Below, piece after piece: positions 46,386-59,711 of a DNA stretch of 64,000 nucleotides. The position numbers were made by a program, and so were the translations under genes. This DNA is from Apophysomyces variabilis (taxonomy: Eukaryota; Mucoromycota; Mucoromycetes; Mucorales; Mucoraceae). Each line of letters starts with the position of its first letter. Within the stretch, counting starts at the first letter, position 1. The notes under the pieces are model-generated. The model did not search any database. It saw only the letters and a list, made by a program, of their open reading frames with translations, and was not told the origin of the DNA. The stretch spans positions 68,453 through 132,452 of the forward strand of contig MZZL01000055.1 of the NCBI GenBank assembly GCA_002749535.1, read 5' to 3'.

Positions 46386-49300
46386 ATGAGCGAAAGCGTA
46401 ACCAGTAACGATCGGCTTGATGAGTTACTGAGTCTCATAGAGCAGCGGGATGCCCAGCCAGGAAATAGCGAGATAGAGTCTCAACTGTACAATGACATCT
46501 TGGTCTATTTGCTGGCGGATTCTTCAGATCATTGGTGGTGCACGGACGCCACATTGTCAATCGCCAGAGAATCGCTTTGGCTCTTTTCCCTCCCAGACCA
46601 CGATCATATAGTCAAATACAAGGCGAAATTGAACGGTCAGTTAACGTACTGTATGCGCTGTGCGCAGCATTACCAGCGATCGAAACGTACTCTTAGACAA
46701 AGGTACCGTGCCCTTCCTATGAAACGAATATGCTTATCAGGCAATATTTCGCAGGTACCATACCCTCTTTTCTCGAGAGAATGTCGAAAAGTTCTTTAGC
46801 CTGTTAGACGCATTCGATGGAGATAGAATAATTGGGACATTACAGACGACGACGACGGCTGAATCGGCATCTCTCCTGAACGACAATATCATGTGTTCAA
46901 TATGCGAAATCGTTTTCTCACCTCATCTATTGAAGAATAAAGCATGCGACGACTTGTTCTGCCAGCTCTTTGAGCAGATTCATTTAACGGGCACGTTTCC
47001 GACTTTGAGTAGTGACCATGCGACAGGCGTTATCATGTTAACGTTTCACCACCATCGAATAATCCGATTCTGGGCTCGGAAACTACTCGAGAAATTTGCT
47101 GCGGATGGATACTTAATATGCGAGGATGATCTAAAGGAGATTGCTATGGTGGGCGACATCTTAAGATTGTTTGAGCAACCGACAAAACAAAGCTCCTGGC
47201 CTGATATTTCTCCAATTCCTGCCACTGACCATGTTGCTGAACTATGGAAAGCATTAAGGCTTATTGTTGGTATTATACCCGCCGACCTACTTCAGACAGT
47301 GGTGAGAAACTCTGGCGTTTCCATGCTTAATTTACTTCGCGAACAATTCTCGGAAAACACAGGCTGCTTCGCGGAAATACTTAAAACTGTTTCATCGATG
47401 CTGGTGAAACTCAATATTCAATTCTGGGGTGCCGTTGGACACGATAGCACGCCCTATATTACCCTTCTGAAAACCATATGCGAACACGACGAATTTCAGG
47501 CAGCGATGAGGATTGCAAAAGAAGGCAACGCAGGAAAAATCTTACAACGAGATGGAACCCTCTATCCAGAAGACAAATTGATTGTTAAAATGAAATCGAT
47601 CTTAGAATGGATGTTTCCCTACTGGATGTCGTTACGGTTGAGTCCTGTAGAAGATCAATTGACGGAAAAGCTAATGGATACCTTGTTTGGGTATTTCCAA
47701 TTGGATGCTTGGGCTTTGATGTGTAAAGCTTACTGTGCTGAGTTGGGATTCAGAGTGATGCGACAAAATGCTGAGGACAAGAAGATGCCATGCTCGAAAA
47801 TCAATGAATATGCCAACCGCATCGTAGCATTTGCGAGTATTTCATGCGATAGTCTGCCCCAGTCATTCACAGAATTACCAGATTTGGCAAATCAAGTGCT
47901 GTCTGATATACTTGAGTACGATACACGAGCTATGTACAACACGTTCATGACCTATGTACGAGATGATACGTCCCTTATGTCGGTAGATGTGCGATATTTA
48001 GGATTTGGTCGAATCTGGAAGGCTGTTAGTAGTAAGGGGAATGCAGATCTAGCAGCTGTTGTGCTTCGGGCTTACGCTAACATCGCTACAATCGATATTC
48101 CCGACGTCCAAATTGCGGTGATTGATTCCGTAGAAGGATCAGGTGTTTTGAAGCAAATCGCAGAAATCCGTTCGGTGGTGAGAGCCTTGATAAAAGCAGA
48201 GAATACGATGAGTTGGGAAAAGCGCAAGAAATTGCTGCAAGATGCTGATATGGTGAAGCCATTCCTTCAGCTTCTATGCTCTCCTTACCCTGACATTCAG
48301 CATGGCACGATAAAGTTTATTTGCGTACCAAATCATGAGCCTGGTCCTCAGCAAGCATTCCGGCAGATTTTCAGTGAGAATCCTTTGCAAACTCTCAAGT
48401 CGTTTTCTATGGTGCTAAGCGATTTTAACGATATGTCGAGATATATGGCTCAAGAACTTTTCCCTGCTGTTCCAGCCTTAACACAAAACCTTACTTATCT
48501 TATGTCTTCACTTGTCGGTGACGAAGAGTCATACCTTCCACAAGCTGTTATTGCCGGTGATACGTTTGGGAACGGTGAATACGTTGCTCTACAGACGTTC
48601 TGGGACAGATGCTGGCAAGCTATTAGTCTGACTTTCAGTAATGGGTTACAGTGGGCAGAAAAATATAAGCCTAAACAAGTCGTGGATACGGTTATTCCAA
48701 TGCTCGACATTGCTGATCAGATGATCGGATCTAGACAACTATTTCACAGGCTGATCCACACGTCCCAGTTAAGTAGTATGGATGTGGCAATGGACGAACC
48801 ATTAGGCTACAGTAGTGTAAGCCAATGCGTGGATTCTCTTTCGCACTGGATATACGTGACACGGAACCAAGTGCTGGAAAAACTGGTTCCATTGCTTCTG
48901 ACAATGTTGAAGGAACTTAACCAAGTTCATGAGAGAATATTGGAGGAAACGTATGAGAGATTGATAATAGCAGCTACGGGAGGAAATGCCAGTCGACTCA
49001 ATGAAATGGGAAGAGAACAATTACAAAAGAGCCTGTCACTGCATGAACCTGTCAAAACGATCTTGATAGAAGACAGCGACGACGAGGCTGTTGAATGGCA
49101 AGAAGTAAGCTCGAGGGATCATATTCCGTCGCCGGTACCCACACCATCTGTCTCCATGAAGTCACGACAAACTACGTTAGACAAATCTTTTTTCTCCTCG
49201 ACAAACGCATTATCATTAGACAATTCCAGTCCGCCTAGATCAGTGCCAAAGATTACTTCATATTTTAACAAGATGCCTAATAGCCCTATTGACGTTGATT

Positions 49301-52300
49301 TGGAAGAGAAAGACAATACAATAGCACGAGATTTATCGATTGTTCAATCCGATCAGCAAAATATAGAAGCAGATGCGGAATTGGATGAATTTGACGATAT
49401 CGACTTTTCAACAATACCGGACGAATGGTTCGAGGGAAAGGAAACCAATGCAGAAACAAGTACCAGTCAGGATCAAACGTCCAATGAAGCGACTCAGACT
49501 CGTCCGTCATCGAATAATGGACTTGGCAAACCATCTATACCTCAGAAGCCAAAGGCAAATGTTACCCGAGTTTTTCCTCAACAGCCTAAATCAACAACAT
49601 ACGCGGTTACATCTACCGGACGTAAATTAAAGCCTCCGTCTATGGGTTTCTCGAAGATAAAAGCGCTGAGGGAAGAGTTTCGAGCGGAACGTCGAATGAA
49701 TGCGACTGTACGGTCGCCTTCTGCAGCGGCTGTGGCTCGTGCACGTAACGGAGAAGATGATTCGGAATCTTCGGACACAGAGTCATCAGACGACGACGAC
49801 GGCTCTGGCTTACTTGGATTAGTGCAGGATGTTGATGATGCTAAAGCGAGCTTAGTGAATGCTGAAAAAGCCAGTATGAAGGCACTATTTGAGCAATCAA
49901 AGAAGCGAACAACGAAATTGATTGAATCACCTGTGTCTCGTACATTAATGGAAAGAAGAGCAAGGGTGAAAGAGGCTGAAGTTCGCAAAAAGAAAGTGAC
50001 TCCCGATATTGATAAGCTCTACAAGACCATCTTATCATGGAATATTATGACTGATTCCGAAGTACCTCCAAATTCGACAATGGATACATACTTAAGAGTG
50101 AAGAATGCGTATTCTTCTTTCAAGGAATATTTCGATGTGTTTGAGCCCTTGCTACTTTTGGAAGTATGGATGCAACTTGTACGAGCTAAGGAAAGTCTTT
50201 CGGAGTCTGACATTATTGATCAATGTATCCTGGATAATCGCTGTCATGTCAATGATTTCGTTGATGTCACGTTCAAGATAGCGCTGGGATCCATTAACGG
50301 TCTAAGTGCAGATGACCTCGTTTGCGTTGCAAATCATTTCGGACCAGAGTTTTTCAAATCGGAGGACAAGCCTATGGATGAAACGGCCAAAGCCTGGAAA
50401 GGGCGCACATTCCTTGGCAAAATCATGACGATTACTCAGAAGAAAAATGTAGGCGATGTGACCGTGCGGTGCTACTTTACGCATGACCGTATCACCTTGC
50501 TTAACGGATTGGCACCGAAGACAACGTGGCGGATGTTACGTATCACGAGGTATGACTAATATGGGGTAACCAGGAGAAAACGTGCTAACCGTCAGGGGTA
50601 GCTTAACAACAACTCAGCGCGAATATACGGCTCTGGCTGGGTTAGAACATTATGATCTCGCTACTGAGATCCTTGCTCCTTCTCCAGCTGCAAAAATTAT
50701 CCCGAACGAAAACGCCATTAGTGAGTGTATTCGAATCTACGGTGTTAATCGGCCACAGGCAGAGGCAATCGTTGGCGTATTGCAAAAGAAAAAAGGATTC
50801 AATCTCATTCAAGGGTAAGTGCGATCTGCTGGAACCGCAAAAAAAAAAAGAAAAGGAAAACTGACGTCTACGTTAGACCTCCTGGCACTGGTTTGTGTAA
50901 CTGTATAGCTTTTCGCTATTGTGTTAAACTATGGATAGGTAAAACGAAGACCATTCTTGGTTTAATTGTGTCTTTACTGGATCAGAAAGCAGCAAAGAGA
51001 TTGAAGGTCGATTCTTCGAAAACGAGCGGCAAATTGCTTGTTTGCGCGCCGAGCAATGCTGCCGTCGATGAAATTGCTAAACGTTTAAAGGAAGGCGTAG
51101 TCACAGCTGATGGGCTTGTGAGACCTAATGTTATTCGAATTGGTGTTCCGGAATCTGTGAATTCTAGTGTCAAAGACCTGACCCTCGATAGGTTGGTCGA
51201 CAAGGAAGTGATTGGAAATGAAGACAACGAAATGATGAGTAAACAATGGGCTGCGCGGCGGGAAAAGCTGAACGAAGACATGAATAAATATCAACTTGAC
51301 ATGGAAGAAGTGGATCGAGAGCTAGCTGACACTGCTAAAGATGCTATGGCAATTAAAGATCTACGTGATGCGCGTAAAGCTATTCAGGAAAAGCGCAACC
51401 GTTGTCGTGTGATGCTGAAGGATCTCTCGGAAGAGAAGCACAACTATACGCGAGATCTCGAAATATCCCGTTTACGAGCACGACAGAAAGTTTTTGGACA
51501 GGCTGATATCGTTTGCGCTACTTTGAGCGCAAGCGGACACGACATGATCGCTAGTATGGGTTTAACATTTGAAACGGTGATCATAGATGAGGCAGCGCAG
51601 TCTATTGAGATCAGCACACTGATTCCCCTGAAGTACGATTGCCAGCGTTGTGTACTTGTGGGTGGTAAGTCTAGATGATTACCAAAGAGAATCGACATTT
51701 ATTCGCTTAAAGATCCCAATCAATTACCACCGACTGTGTTATCGTTGGTTGCTGCTAAGTACCAGTATGAACAAAGTCTATTTATGCGGTTACAGCGTAG
51801 TATACCTGACGACGTCCATCTACTCAGGTTGGTCTGCGATAGACTTTTCTGTTTTAGACTAAACATATTTCAGTATCCAATACCGCATGCATCCAGCCAT
51901 CAGTGCATTTCCAAGCAAGCTATTTTACAATTCTAGATTAAAAGATGGACCGGACATGGACAAGATCTCTGGGGCAGTTTGGCATACAAAGGAAGAATTC
52001 CCTCCTTACCGGTTTTTCCATATCGAAGAAGGAAAAGAAAAGACTGGCTACGGTAAATCCATATACAATGTAGCAGAAGCAGAGGCTGCAGTAGTATTGG
52101 TTGACAAATTAGCATGCCAACTTCCTATGGTCAAGGTACGCTATATGTGCTATGATGCCTGGCTTAGCGTTGCGATTCCATAGTTTGCCTACAAAATTGG
52201 AGTTATTACTCCGTACAAGCAGCAACTCAGCCAGCTCAAGCTACGATTTGAGCGCCGGTTTGGCCCACGTATTCTGGATGTCATAGACTTTAATACAGTG

Positions 52301-53517
52301 GCAAGTGTCATAGTGAAGATAGAAATAAGGCACGTTAAATCTGAACAAAAAAATTAGGATGGTTTCCAAGGTCAAGAAAAAGACATAATCATATTCTCCT
52401 GTGTACGCGCTGGATCTGGTAAGTTTCCGTTGTCAACTCATTTCCGTCGCTAAGTCCACAACAGGCCGCGGTATCGGGTTCTTAGCGGACATTCGACGTA
52501 TGAATGTAGGCTTAACGCGAGCTAAGCGGTCTCTTTTCGTTCTTGGACATGCTCCGTCGCTGATGCACAGCCAGTACTGGGGTGACCTTGTTCAGGACGC
52601 GACTGAAAGAGGTGTTTTGGTAGAGGTAACGTAGCTGATCAAACAAACATACCTGCCTACTTTTTTTTCTTTCGCATTGGATAGTGCCGACAACCATACT
52701 TTCAACACAATCTATCCAATTATATCCCTCAGAACTTGTTCCAATCGGAAGTAACATCCGGTATCAAACGATCTTTGCCAGAACGATCTAAAGTTCATCA
52801 TATCCCTATCCCATCTGTTGACGACACAAGCATTAAACGTCGCAGAACGGATGACAGTACCAGAAGCTTCGAAACGAGAGAAATACACGGTCAAAAGTCT
52901 CAATCATTAGTGACTGGACAAGAGAGTCCAATATTATGTTATGATACGGAGAGTAAAACGTCAGAAAGCTCATCTTCTATGCAGTCTTTGGAGAAAAGCG
53001 ATTGTAACACAAAGAGGCCTCCTTTCGGCCAGACGGTCGTAAAAGATTTTCCGGCAATGAAACAGAAAATGACGCTTGCAGAATATCGCGCATCGATAGG
53101 TCTACCGCCCATGAACTCATCGTCAAATACTACAAATCGCACTACTATCCGTCCACCGGCTGCAAAGATGTCCAATTTATTTATTCCCAAGAACAGGCGG
53201 ACGGATATCAAGGTATGAGGAGAAAAAGGCGAGCGCTAATCGAAAATAGGCCACTCAATCTAAGATTAGGTCCCAGCACCGGTTGGACAGACACATACCG
53301 TTCTAAGTGCGAGGGAACGGGCTGAACTCGAGGTAATTTTGTAAATTGTGTTTATTAATTTCTCTAATTCACATGGAATCTTATTCAGCATCTTGCTGCA
53401 AAAAAAAAGCTTCGGGAAATACGAGAAGCGGAAGCGAGACGATCATCTCCTACGAGTTCGAATACAAGGAGAGAGTCACTTGAATCATTATATAATAGTA
53501 TGAGTCGCTCTAGATAA
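46386..53517 (+). CDS. SEN1: Sen1/senataxin RNA-DNA helicase
   Basis: Thirteen exons: 46386-46702, 46755-50549, 50602-50814, 50877-50890, 50939-51664, 51713-51827, 51874-52135, 52184-52300, 52358-52418, 52465-52625, 52685-53212, 53270-53332 and 53389-53517. They give about 2166 residues, like yeast Sen1. The large second exon holds the helical N-terminal scaffold that binds RNA polymerase II, then an acidic Ser/Asp linker. The superfamily 1B helicase follows: TTTQREY Q-motif, GPPGTGKT Walker A near 1442, APSNAAVDEI, IDEAAQ, DPNQLPPTV, QYRMHP, VDGFQGQEKD and NVGLTRAK. It unwinds RNA-DNA hybrids and terminates non-coding transcripts. The Ser/Lys/Arg-rich tail may hold a nuclear signal. Walker A is split around a 14-nt exon, and the intron at 52301-52357 has a GC donor. 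The start of exon 11 (52685 or 52733) is open; both are in frame. Confidence 0.92.
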
Positions 53518-54621
53518 CGTGTAAATAATTCACGGTGACCGGAATGTGTAAATATGGAAAGCATTGTAGATCTATACTGTCGGAAGCAGGGAGGAATGTG
53601 TCACAAAGACAGATCTTTAAATTGAAATGTGTTACCTTATGATCCCAAGTGTCGTACTGAGTTTTGTTTGAAGGGCTCACGGTTTAATTTGACAGTTACA
53701 GAGCTTAAAAATTGTTCCCTTCAACCAACAGATCATGCATATCTTTCGTTTATTCGTTCGTTTTCCATGAAAACATGCATTAACTTACTACATGGTTTGA
53801 TATACTGCCACTCTCAGTCCGTTAATTCCTCGATATTTATTGTCATACCACGTATTCCGGAGCCAAAGAAAAGGGGTGGGAGGGAGGAGTTTGTTGTGCT
53901 AATCGGGAAAAAACTGTTCTTTTCATCGGAATTGAAATGTAGTAACACAATTCTGTCCATAAGATGAAAAATTTTTGATCTCTTGTATTGGTGGTTGTTT
54001 CCATAACACGAAAGCCACATGGTCATTCGGAAGAACTGTAGTTTGTTACCTCTGCAGTCTCTGTTACCATGGGAACTGTGTTTTCGTCAGGTAAGTTAGT
54101 GTAATAAGGTGGTGTTTAATCGTAGTGCCTCACTAGTGATCGTATCCTGATTTGGGTAGCTTCATCCACCCTATAAGACGGCCTCTATCTAAGCTCAGAA
54201 TAACTCAATTTATTTGTTTCCTAGCAGCCAGCAGAACATTCACATGTAATGTTTGTTTGTTATTTATACTTCATATGTAATACAGTCAAGATTAATTTAT
54301 ATAAGAATGTTGCCTCGGTAGACTCGTAAAAGGATATTTAAGGCAGTTGTGCCAATTGTGCATGCGCTTTTCAACAAGTGCCTGGTGACGCAAATAAACA
54401 GAAGAGGTGATCTCCGATATACCATGGCTTCTGGATTCTTCCCGATTAGGATATCGCGCCTGCCCCATAATTAGTTTCTTTTTCATTCACTATTCGCACG
54501 GACAATGTTTCAAATCGGCGAAAGAAAAGGCAGAACATGCATTATTAAGAGTTTCCTTTTTCTCGGCTTTAGTTTGTATCTTGTTTTTCTCCTCCTTTTA
54601 TTTTTTTGTTTTGGCATATTC
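53518..54621. other. Intergenic region and pyrimidine-rich leader
   Basis: No supported gene. A plus frame at 53629-53967 shows no domain. The final 100 bases before 54622 are T-rich. They are also open in frame from an ATG at 54505, so translation could start there, adding a hydrophobic 39-residue segment. Confidence 0.4.
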
Positions 54622-56133
54622 ATGGAACGTACTCTTTCGCATCACTGTTTCGATGGACAATGTCATTGCGATTGGCGAATATCGATTACTAACTGCGAGG
54701 AAGCGTACGCGATGACCATCGTTAATATTATCAATCTTGCAATTTCAGCTTTGGTGACCATCATTGGTATGCAGATCAATAACAAAGCCGTATCCATCAA
54801 CTCAACATCATCTTCCCTAAAATAACAAAGGTGTCGGCATCCTCATCTACCGTGTGTATGTCAACGGTCATATATTCTTTGAGATAAAGTCCAGTAAAGG
54901 ATGTTTACGACCGAAACCGATTGACTGTATGATGCTGATGCTTACAATTTATAACATACGTACGTTTATTACCATGTTCAGGAATGAGATGACAAACATG
55001 ATGCTAAATACGTTACCACCACAATCACAGTACGCATAGTCAGCAGCGTCATCCTCGTGGCCGACATCTCACCTAATGACATGGTTCTTCGATCTTGTAA
55101 GTCATGTCGAAAATGATAACAATAACATAGAATTATAATTCACTAATAATACCCAAAACAAAAAGTTATGTTTGAGATACCATGGCAGTTTGGCTATGGA
55201 GGATTTGCTCTCTACCTGATTGGAATTGCTCAAACTTTGGCTGATGTAAGATTGTTGCTGTTGGACAAACGAAAGAGACTAATTTAACTTCTCGAGTTAG
55301 AGTCACAAAGCTGTCCAAATAGGATGGTTACCTGCTGCAAGGACGGCAGATATAGTTGGATGTACATTTCTGCTGGCCCCTTTCATCTTAAACAATATGT
55401 GTTCTATTACCGCTGGAGTGCTTTCCTACCATAATCTGTATCTAGCCGAAATATTCACTCGACTGCTGTATTTATTCTGGTTTATCCACTGTATGGGACT
55501 CTGTATCGTGGTGCTCTCTGCAGGCGTCCAATTGGTCCATATTTTGAACAATCACTTGGCGAAGATGCAATCCTCTGGACCAAAATATACTTCCATCAAA
55601 ACTGGCATATTCAAGATCAAAATGGTGGTGGCTATAATTTCGATCTGTCTCATTTCTTTTGCCACGTTTCTATTGCTCTATGGCATCCTCCGTAACCGGA
55701 TCACGGACTCTAAGGTCGGAAGTATCGTCCTGGGAGTGATCTGGAACAATCTTGGTTCACTCACGACGCTCTGTGTGGAAATCGCTATCCTTTTCAAGTA
55801 AGAAGAGAAAAGCTTTGGTTAGACAAAAATTGAGTGTTAATAACTGACTTTCTGATTTGTATCAGCCCAAGGACCGATGGAAAGTTTAAATTGGGTTTCA
55901 GGAGTTCGAACCAAGATAAATCCACATCTGGCGTTGTGGACGAATTCACATCGAGCGAAACACAAAGAGCTGACGAAAGACTCAACTCTGAATGGGATGA
56001 TCTTAAGCAGCAGCAACAAAAGTACCAAGAAGTCTTCCAAAAGTATAATAATGCCGTTCCCCTAAACGACCTCGATGCACCAACCTATGGATCCCAAGTC
56101 GTCCTACTGGATGCCAAACCGACAGCTTCCTAA
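54622..56133 (+). CDS. Orphan multipass (about seven-span) membrane protein
   Basis: Six exons: 54622-54766, 54831-54959, 55031-55096, 55166-55245, 55301-55797 and 55866-56133. They are in phase and give 394 residues. The N-terminus is short and Cys-rich (CFDGQCHCDW...NCEEAY). About seven hydrophobic helices follow, including TIVNIINLAISALVTIIG, VSSVILVADI, GGFALYLIGIAQTLA, IVGCTFLLAPFIL, LFWFIHCMGLCIVVL, VVAIISICLISFATFLLLYGI and GVIWNNLGSLTTLCVEIAIL. A hydrophilic Gln/Asp-rich cytosolic tail completes it. The topology resembles a 7TM receptor, with motifs FEIPWQFG and ADSHKAVQIGWLP that I associate with an undescribed Mucoromycota family. No known receptor class motif is present. Two acceptors are AAG. 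The ATG at 54505 is an alternative start. Confidence 0.72.
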
Positions 56134-56640
56134 CAAGATAATTCTCGAGACATCTTACACTAAATCACTTCATCTTATTTAATTCATTGCCTTTTCCCCG
56201 TTGTAGCATGTACCTTAGTTTTGACGCGCTGTTATTGTATATTAAAACCTTTGTAATGTCAAAGATCATCATTTCACATTCAGGACCAAATTATCTGCGG
56301 AGTTTATACTGATTTTTGATCAGATCATAGGTTCCGACGTTGCGGAAGCTTTCCTGGACAACACGGTTCCCCATGTCGTTCTTCGGAGAAATGGAAACAG
56401 CGAAAGGTCCTTCTTACGTTTAGCCGAGGATACCAATCTTCCCAACGCACATCTTTAGTTTCCCACTCTCTAGGTGAAAAATAAAATCGATAACGAAATA
56501 TAACATGAAACTAACTTGCTTCTCTAGCATGAATATCACATAAACAATCCATCTATAGCATATTCGCTTCTCTTCTACATCAAAGCGGTATTGGTTTCCC
56601 GCTACAATCAATAAGGACACAAAGTATAATTTCATGATCT
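56134..56640. other. Convergent intergenic region
   Basis: Gap of about 0.5 kb between the 3' ends of the membrane-protein gene and TLS1. It contains AT-rich sequence suited to transcript 3' ends for both, including TATTAAAACC near 56238. No gene is seen. Confidence 0.45.
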
Positions 56641-57835
56641 TTATCTACGCATTCGCTTTTTAAATCTTTCCGCTACTACATCATCCGTCGCGGTTTGTCG
56701 TCTATCTAATCTTGGTTTGCCCTCTGGTTGTCGTATCTGCTTCTCGAAATTCGCTGGTACTTTGACTGAATTATCACAACCAAAGCAAGATATTCAGTTA
56801 AAATCCATGTTATTCAGGGAAGGATTATTTCCACTTACGGTCATCATCTTCATCCAATTTTGCGTTCTTTTCTTCCTCCTCATGTTCATCCATTAGTTTC
56901 CGTTTCGCTCGTTCAGTGTCCTCAATGTTTTGCAATCGAGGTCTAAAATAGCCGTGTTATATAAACCACTGTCTTGGATCTGTTTCGTTTAACATCAACT
57001 TACTCCATGCCCAAATCCACTTCAGGAATAGCTGTCAACATCTGAGTGGATAATTGAACACTTCCTTCCGCTAGTGGTTTCTTCTCAAGCTAGGAAAAAA
57101 TCCGGCATGCCCATCAACAAAAAAATTGGGAAGTATCGCATTGATACGTACCTTCAATCTGTCAGGGATTTTGTACAATTCTTCGTAAATATCCAACGGC
57201 AGTTTCTTCTTCTTGTCATCTTCCTCGACATTGGCAGTTTCACCTCGTCGCTTGCGCATTTCCTCTTCTATGTAAGCCATCCTATTCATTTCCAAAACCT
57301 TCCATTAGCCTGTCCCATTCTTGGTCCTATGGCCCCTACTAGCTTTGTTTTTTTACTTGCATGTGTTTATCAACGTCCAATGCATTGGTTTGTGTAGTAA
57401 AACTGTCAAGTTTCAATTTCTTTTCGGCGCTCTCGTCGTCGTATCTAAGAACGTGTTGATTGTCCTGGTCAGTCCACGGATCACTACCATCTACCTGCCG
57501 GATCGGATCGCGTCCTTGTCAACTAAACCGCCTGTCTTCAGTTTCCATGGATCATCCTCCTGCTTTTTTTTCTTTTTCGTAACGCCTTTAAATAGTTTTT
57601 CTGCATCAATACCACCGTGTTTCCGTCGAAGACGTCGAATCTCTTGTAGCTCTTCGATCGTTTCACTTTGATGTTGTGATGGTTCGATGATTGGTATTTT
57701 TAGTTTGAACTGGATTCTTCTGAATTACCTCACATCGGACTGAGGTTCTGGAGTACTGGTACTAGGCGTGGACACATCTGATTCCTCGTCCGATTCGACT
57801 TTCTTCTTTCTATAATTTCGCTGCTTTCGTATCAT
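56641..57835 (-). CDS. TLS1: TLS1/C9orf78-like spliceosome-associated protein
   Basis: Seven exons (minus): 57835-57729, 57665-57495, 57444-57361, 57281-57152, 57089-57004, 56942-56839 and 56765-56641, giving 268 residues. The protein is highly charged. It shows the family blocks IRRLRRKHGGIDAEKLFKG, DSFTTQTNALDVDKHMMAYI, LPLDIYEELYKIPDRLK and STQMLTAIPEVDLGMEPRL. Its length is close to human C9orf78 (289). Fission yeast Tls1 influences splicing of selected genes and thereby telomeric silencing; C9orf78 associates with spliceosomal Brr2. A nuclear splicing role is inferred. The intron at 57282-57360 needs a GC donor (GCAAGT), since only that choice yields the expected HMMAYI. Basic and acidic clusters mark the ends. 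Confidence 0.88.
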
Positions 57836-58572
57836 ACTTGGTATTTTCCGCTTAGTGAACGAAACCCTTCGACAACTTTAGAAACTTTTGCAAGTCCGAT
57901 TTCTTTGGGTGAATGTCCAATTACCTGCATTATAATAGATCCGAGAGCTATGCGGAGGTGCTTTCTCTCACTTGTTCAGCCAACAACATATTTGGACAGT
58001 GCCTCATAATGGACGACAATTCTCCCAAAAATCTGCTTGAACATGCGTCTCTGCATGGTTCAACGTCCTTGCCAATACGAATATGTAATACGGCACAAAC
58101 AAATCTTTGAAAGGGAACTAAATTCGTACAAGTAAAAGCCTCATCTTTCGGTATTATGGGCAGAATAACAATGTGTGTCATATCTCCAGGTTTTAGTGAG
58201 AATTTGTACTTATAGTAGACATCCGGAAATTAATGGTTGACACGCCGAATGCAACGTTCTGCTTAAATACAATGCTCAGCAGTCCACTTCTTCTTTCAGC
58301 CTTAGGTAGCATTATTCATCACCAGGACAGTAACATTAAGCTCCAAACACTAGACGTATAATCTCCATTATTTCTTGCTCTATCGATAGCATCTGGTCGA
58401 GAAACGGTTTCATCGTACAGCTGGTAATCATAGGTTTTTGTCCCTTGATCTCAGAGGATGACATGGATAAATAATTTTCCGGTAGAGTTGCTTGGCGGAG
58501 CAATCAAGCTTTCTTGTGCGTTCCAATTTCTGGTTTTGCAAAGAAAATTGTGCAGATAATCAACCAATCGAC
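57836..58572. other. Divergent promoter region between TLS1 and RVS161
   Basis: About 740 bases between two genes transcribed in opposite directions, so it likely holds both promoters. Open frames at 57913-58181 conflict in both strands and look non-coding. No clear TATA element was seen. Confidence 0.45.
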
Positions 58573-59711
58573 ATGAGTTTTCTGTATGAACATGCGATTT
58601 TGCGAAATAAGAACTTGCTAATACTGATTCCTATTCTTTTAGCTCGGGATTTAAGAAGAATTTGAATAGAGCAGGCACTACGGTAGTTCTCATTCATCGA
58701 CTATGAATAAGACGAGTTGGATGACATACTCATGTTATATTTGCAGATTATGCAACGCACCGGCATGGTCGACCGGACTGTGGATGGAGAATTTGCGGAA
58801 GAATATGAACGATTCAAAACGTACGATTAGGAACGGTTTTCGTATTGATGGTTCTAAAACAAGATATGTGTAGACTGGAACACAAGTCAGAAAAACTGAG
58901 CAAGGAAGCCAAGGGTTATCTAGATTCAATGCGGGGTAAGTCATGATAGATATTGTACGGGATATGCCTTTTGTTCTTTATAGCTCAATCAATCAATCAA
59001 TCAATAGCTATGACGGCGGCGCAGTTGCGTATATCACAGACGATCGATCAGTTCTATGACGATTCAGCCCCTATGGGACCTGCCGGGCAAGAATACAAAA
59101 GAGTAATCGAGAAACTAGACGAGTTAGCCCGTACAGATATGGTATGTGGAACCGCAAGATTTGCGACATGAATGGTCTAATCCTTTAAGGGGAAACTTAG
59201 GACACGGCCTATCGCACTGCTGTGCTTGAACCCCTTGCTCGTTTTTGTTCCTATTTCCCCGAAGTAAACGAAGCAATTAAGCGGCGTCAGAAAAAACTGC
59301 TTGATTATGACGCACAAAGGGCTAAAGTGAGGAAATTGGTGGATAAACCAAGCGATGACCCATCCCGTTTGCCAAGGGTAAAGTTAAACTTTTTGCTGAA
59401 ATAGCCCATGCTTATTTAGTCACACTTCCGATGAATAGGCGGAGCAAGAGGCAAACTTGGCCCGTGAAATGTACGAAAACATTAATACCATTTTGATCAA
59501 TGACTTACCCAAGGTGATCGAATTACGAGTACCTTATCTTGATCCGACATTCGAAGCGTTGGTCAAAGCACAACTACAATTCTGCCAGACGAGCTACGAG
59601 CATTTGGAGAGTCTTCGGAATTACTTCCCTCCCGAAAATGAGAACGCCGACGGCCGCGTGGATGACATCCTCGGACAGATGAGGGAATTGACAATTTGCG
59701 GCAACTTTTAG
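58573..59711 (+). CDS. RVS161: Rvs161/Hob3-type BAR domain protein
   Basis: Seven exons: 58573-58583, 58643-58682, 58747-58820, 58874-58935, 59008-59141, 59201-59377 and 59439-59711. They give 256 residues, the usual length of Rvs161/Hob3. The whole protein is an amphiphysin-type N-BAR domain: GFKKNLNRAGT, MQRTGMVDRTVD, ISQTIDQFYDDSAPMG, KLLDYDAQRAKVRKLVDKP and RVPYLDPTFEALVKAQLQF. It lacks a C-terminal SH3 domain, which separates it from Rvs167. It dimerises to sense and bend plasma membrane in endocytosis and actin organisation. The 11-nt first exon (ATG AGT TTT CT) is inferred from family N-termini. The intron before exon 5 contains a (TCAA)n run next to its acceptor. Confidence 0.88.
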
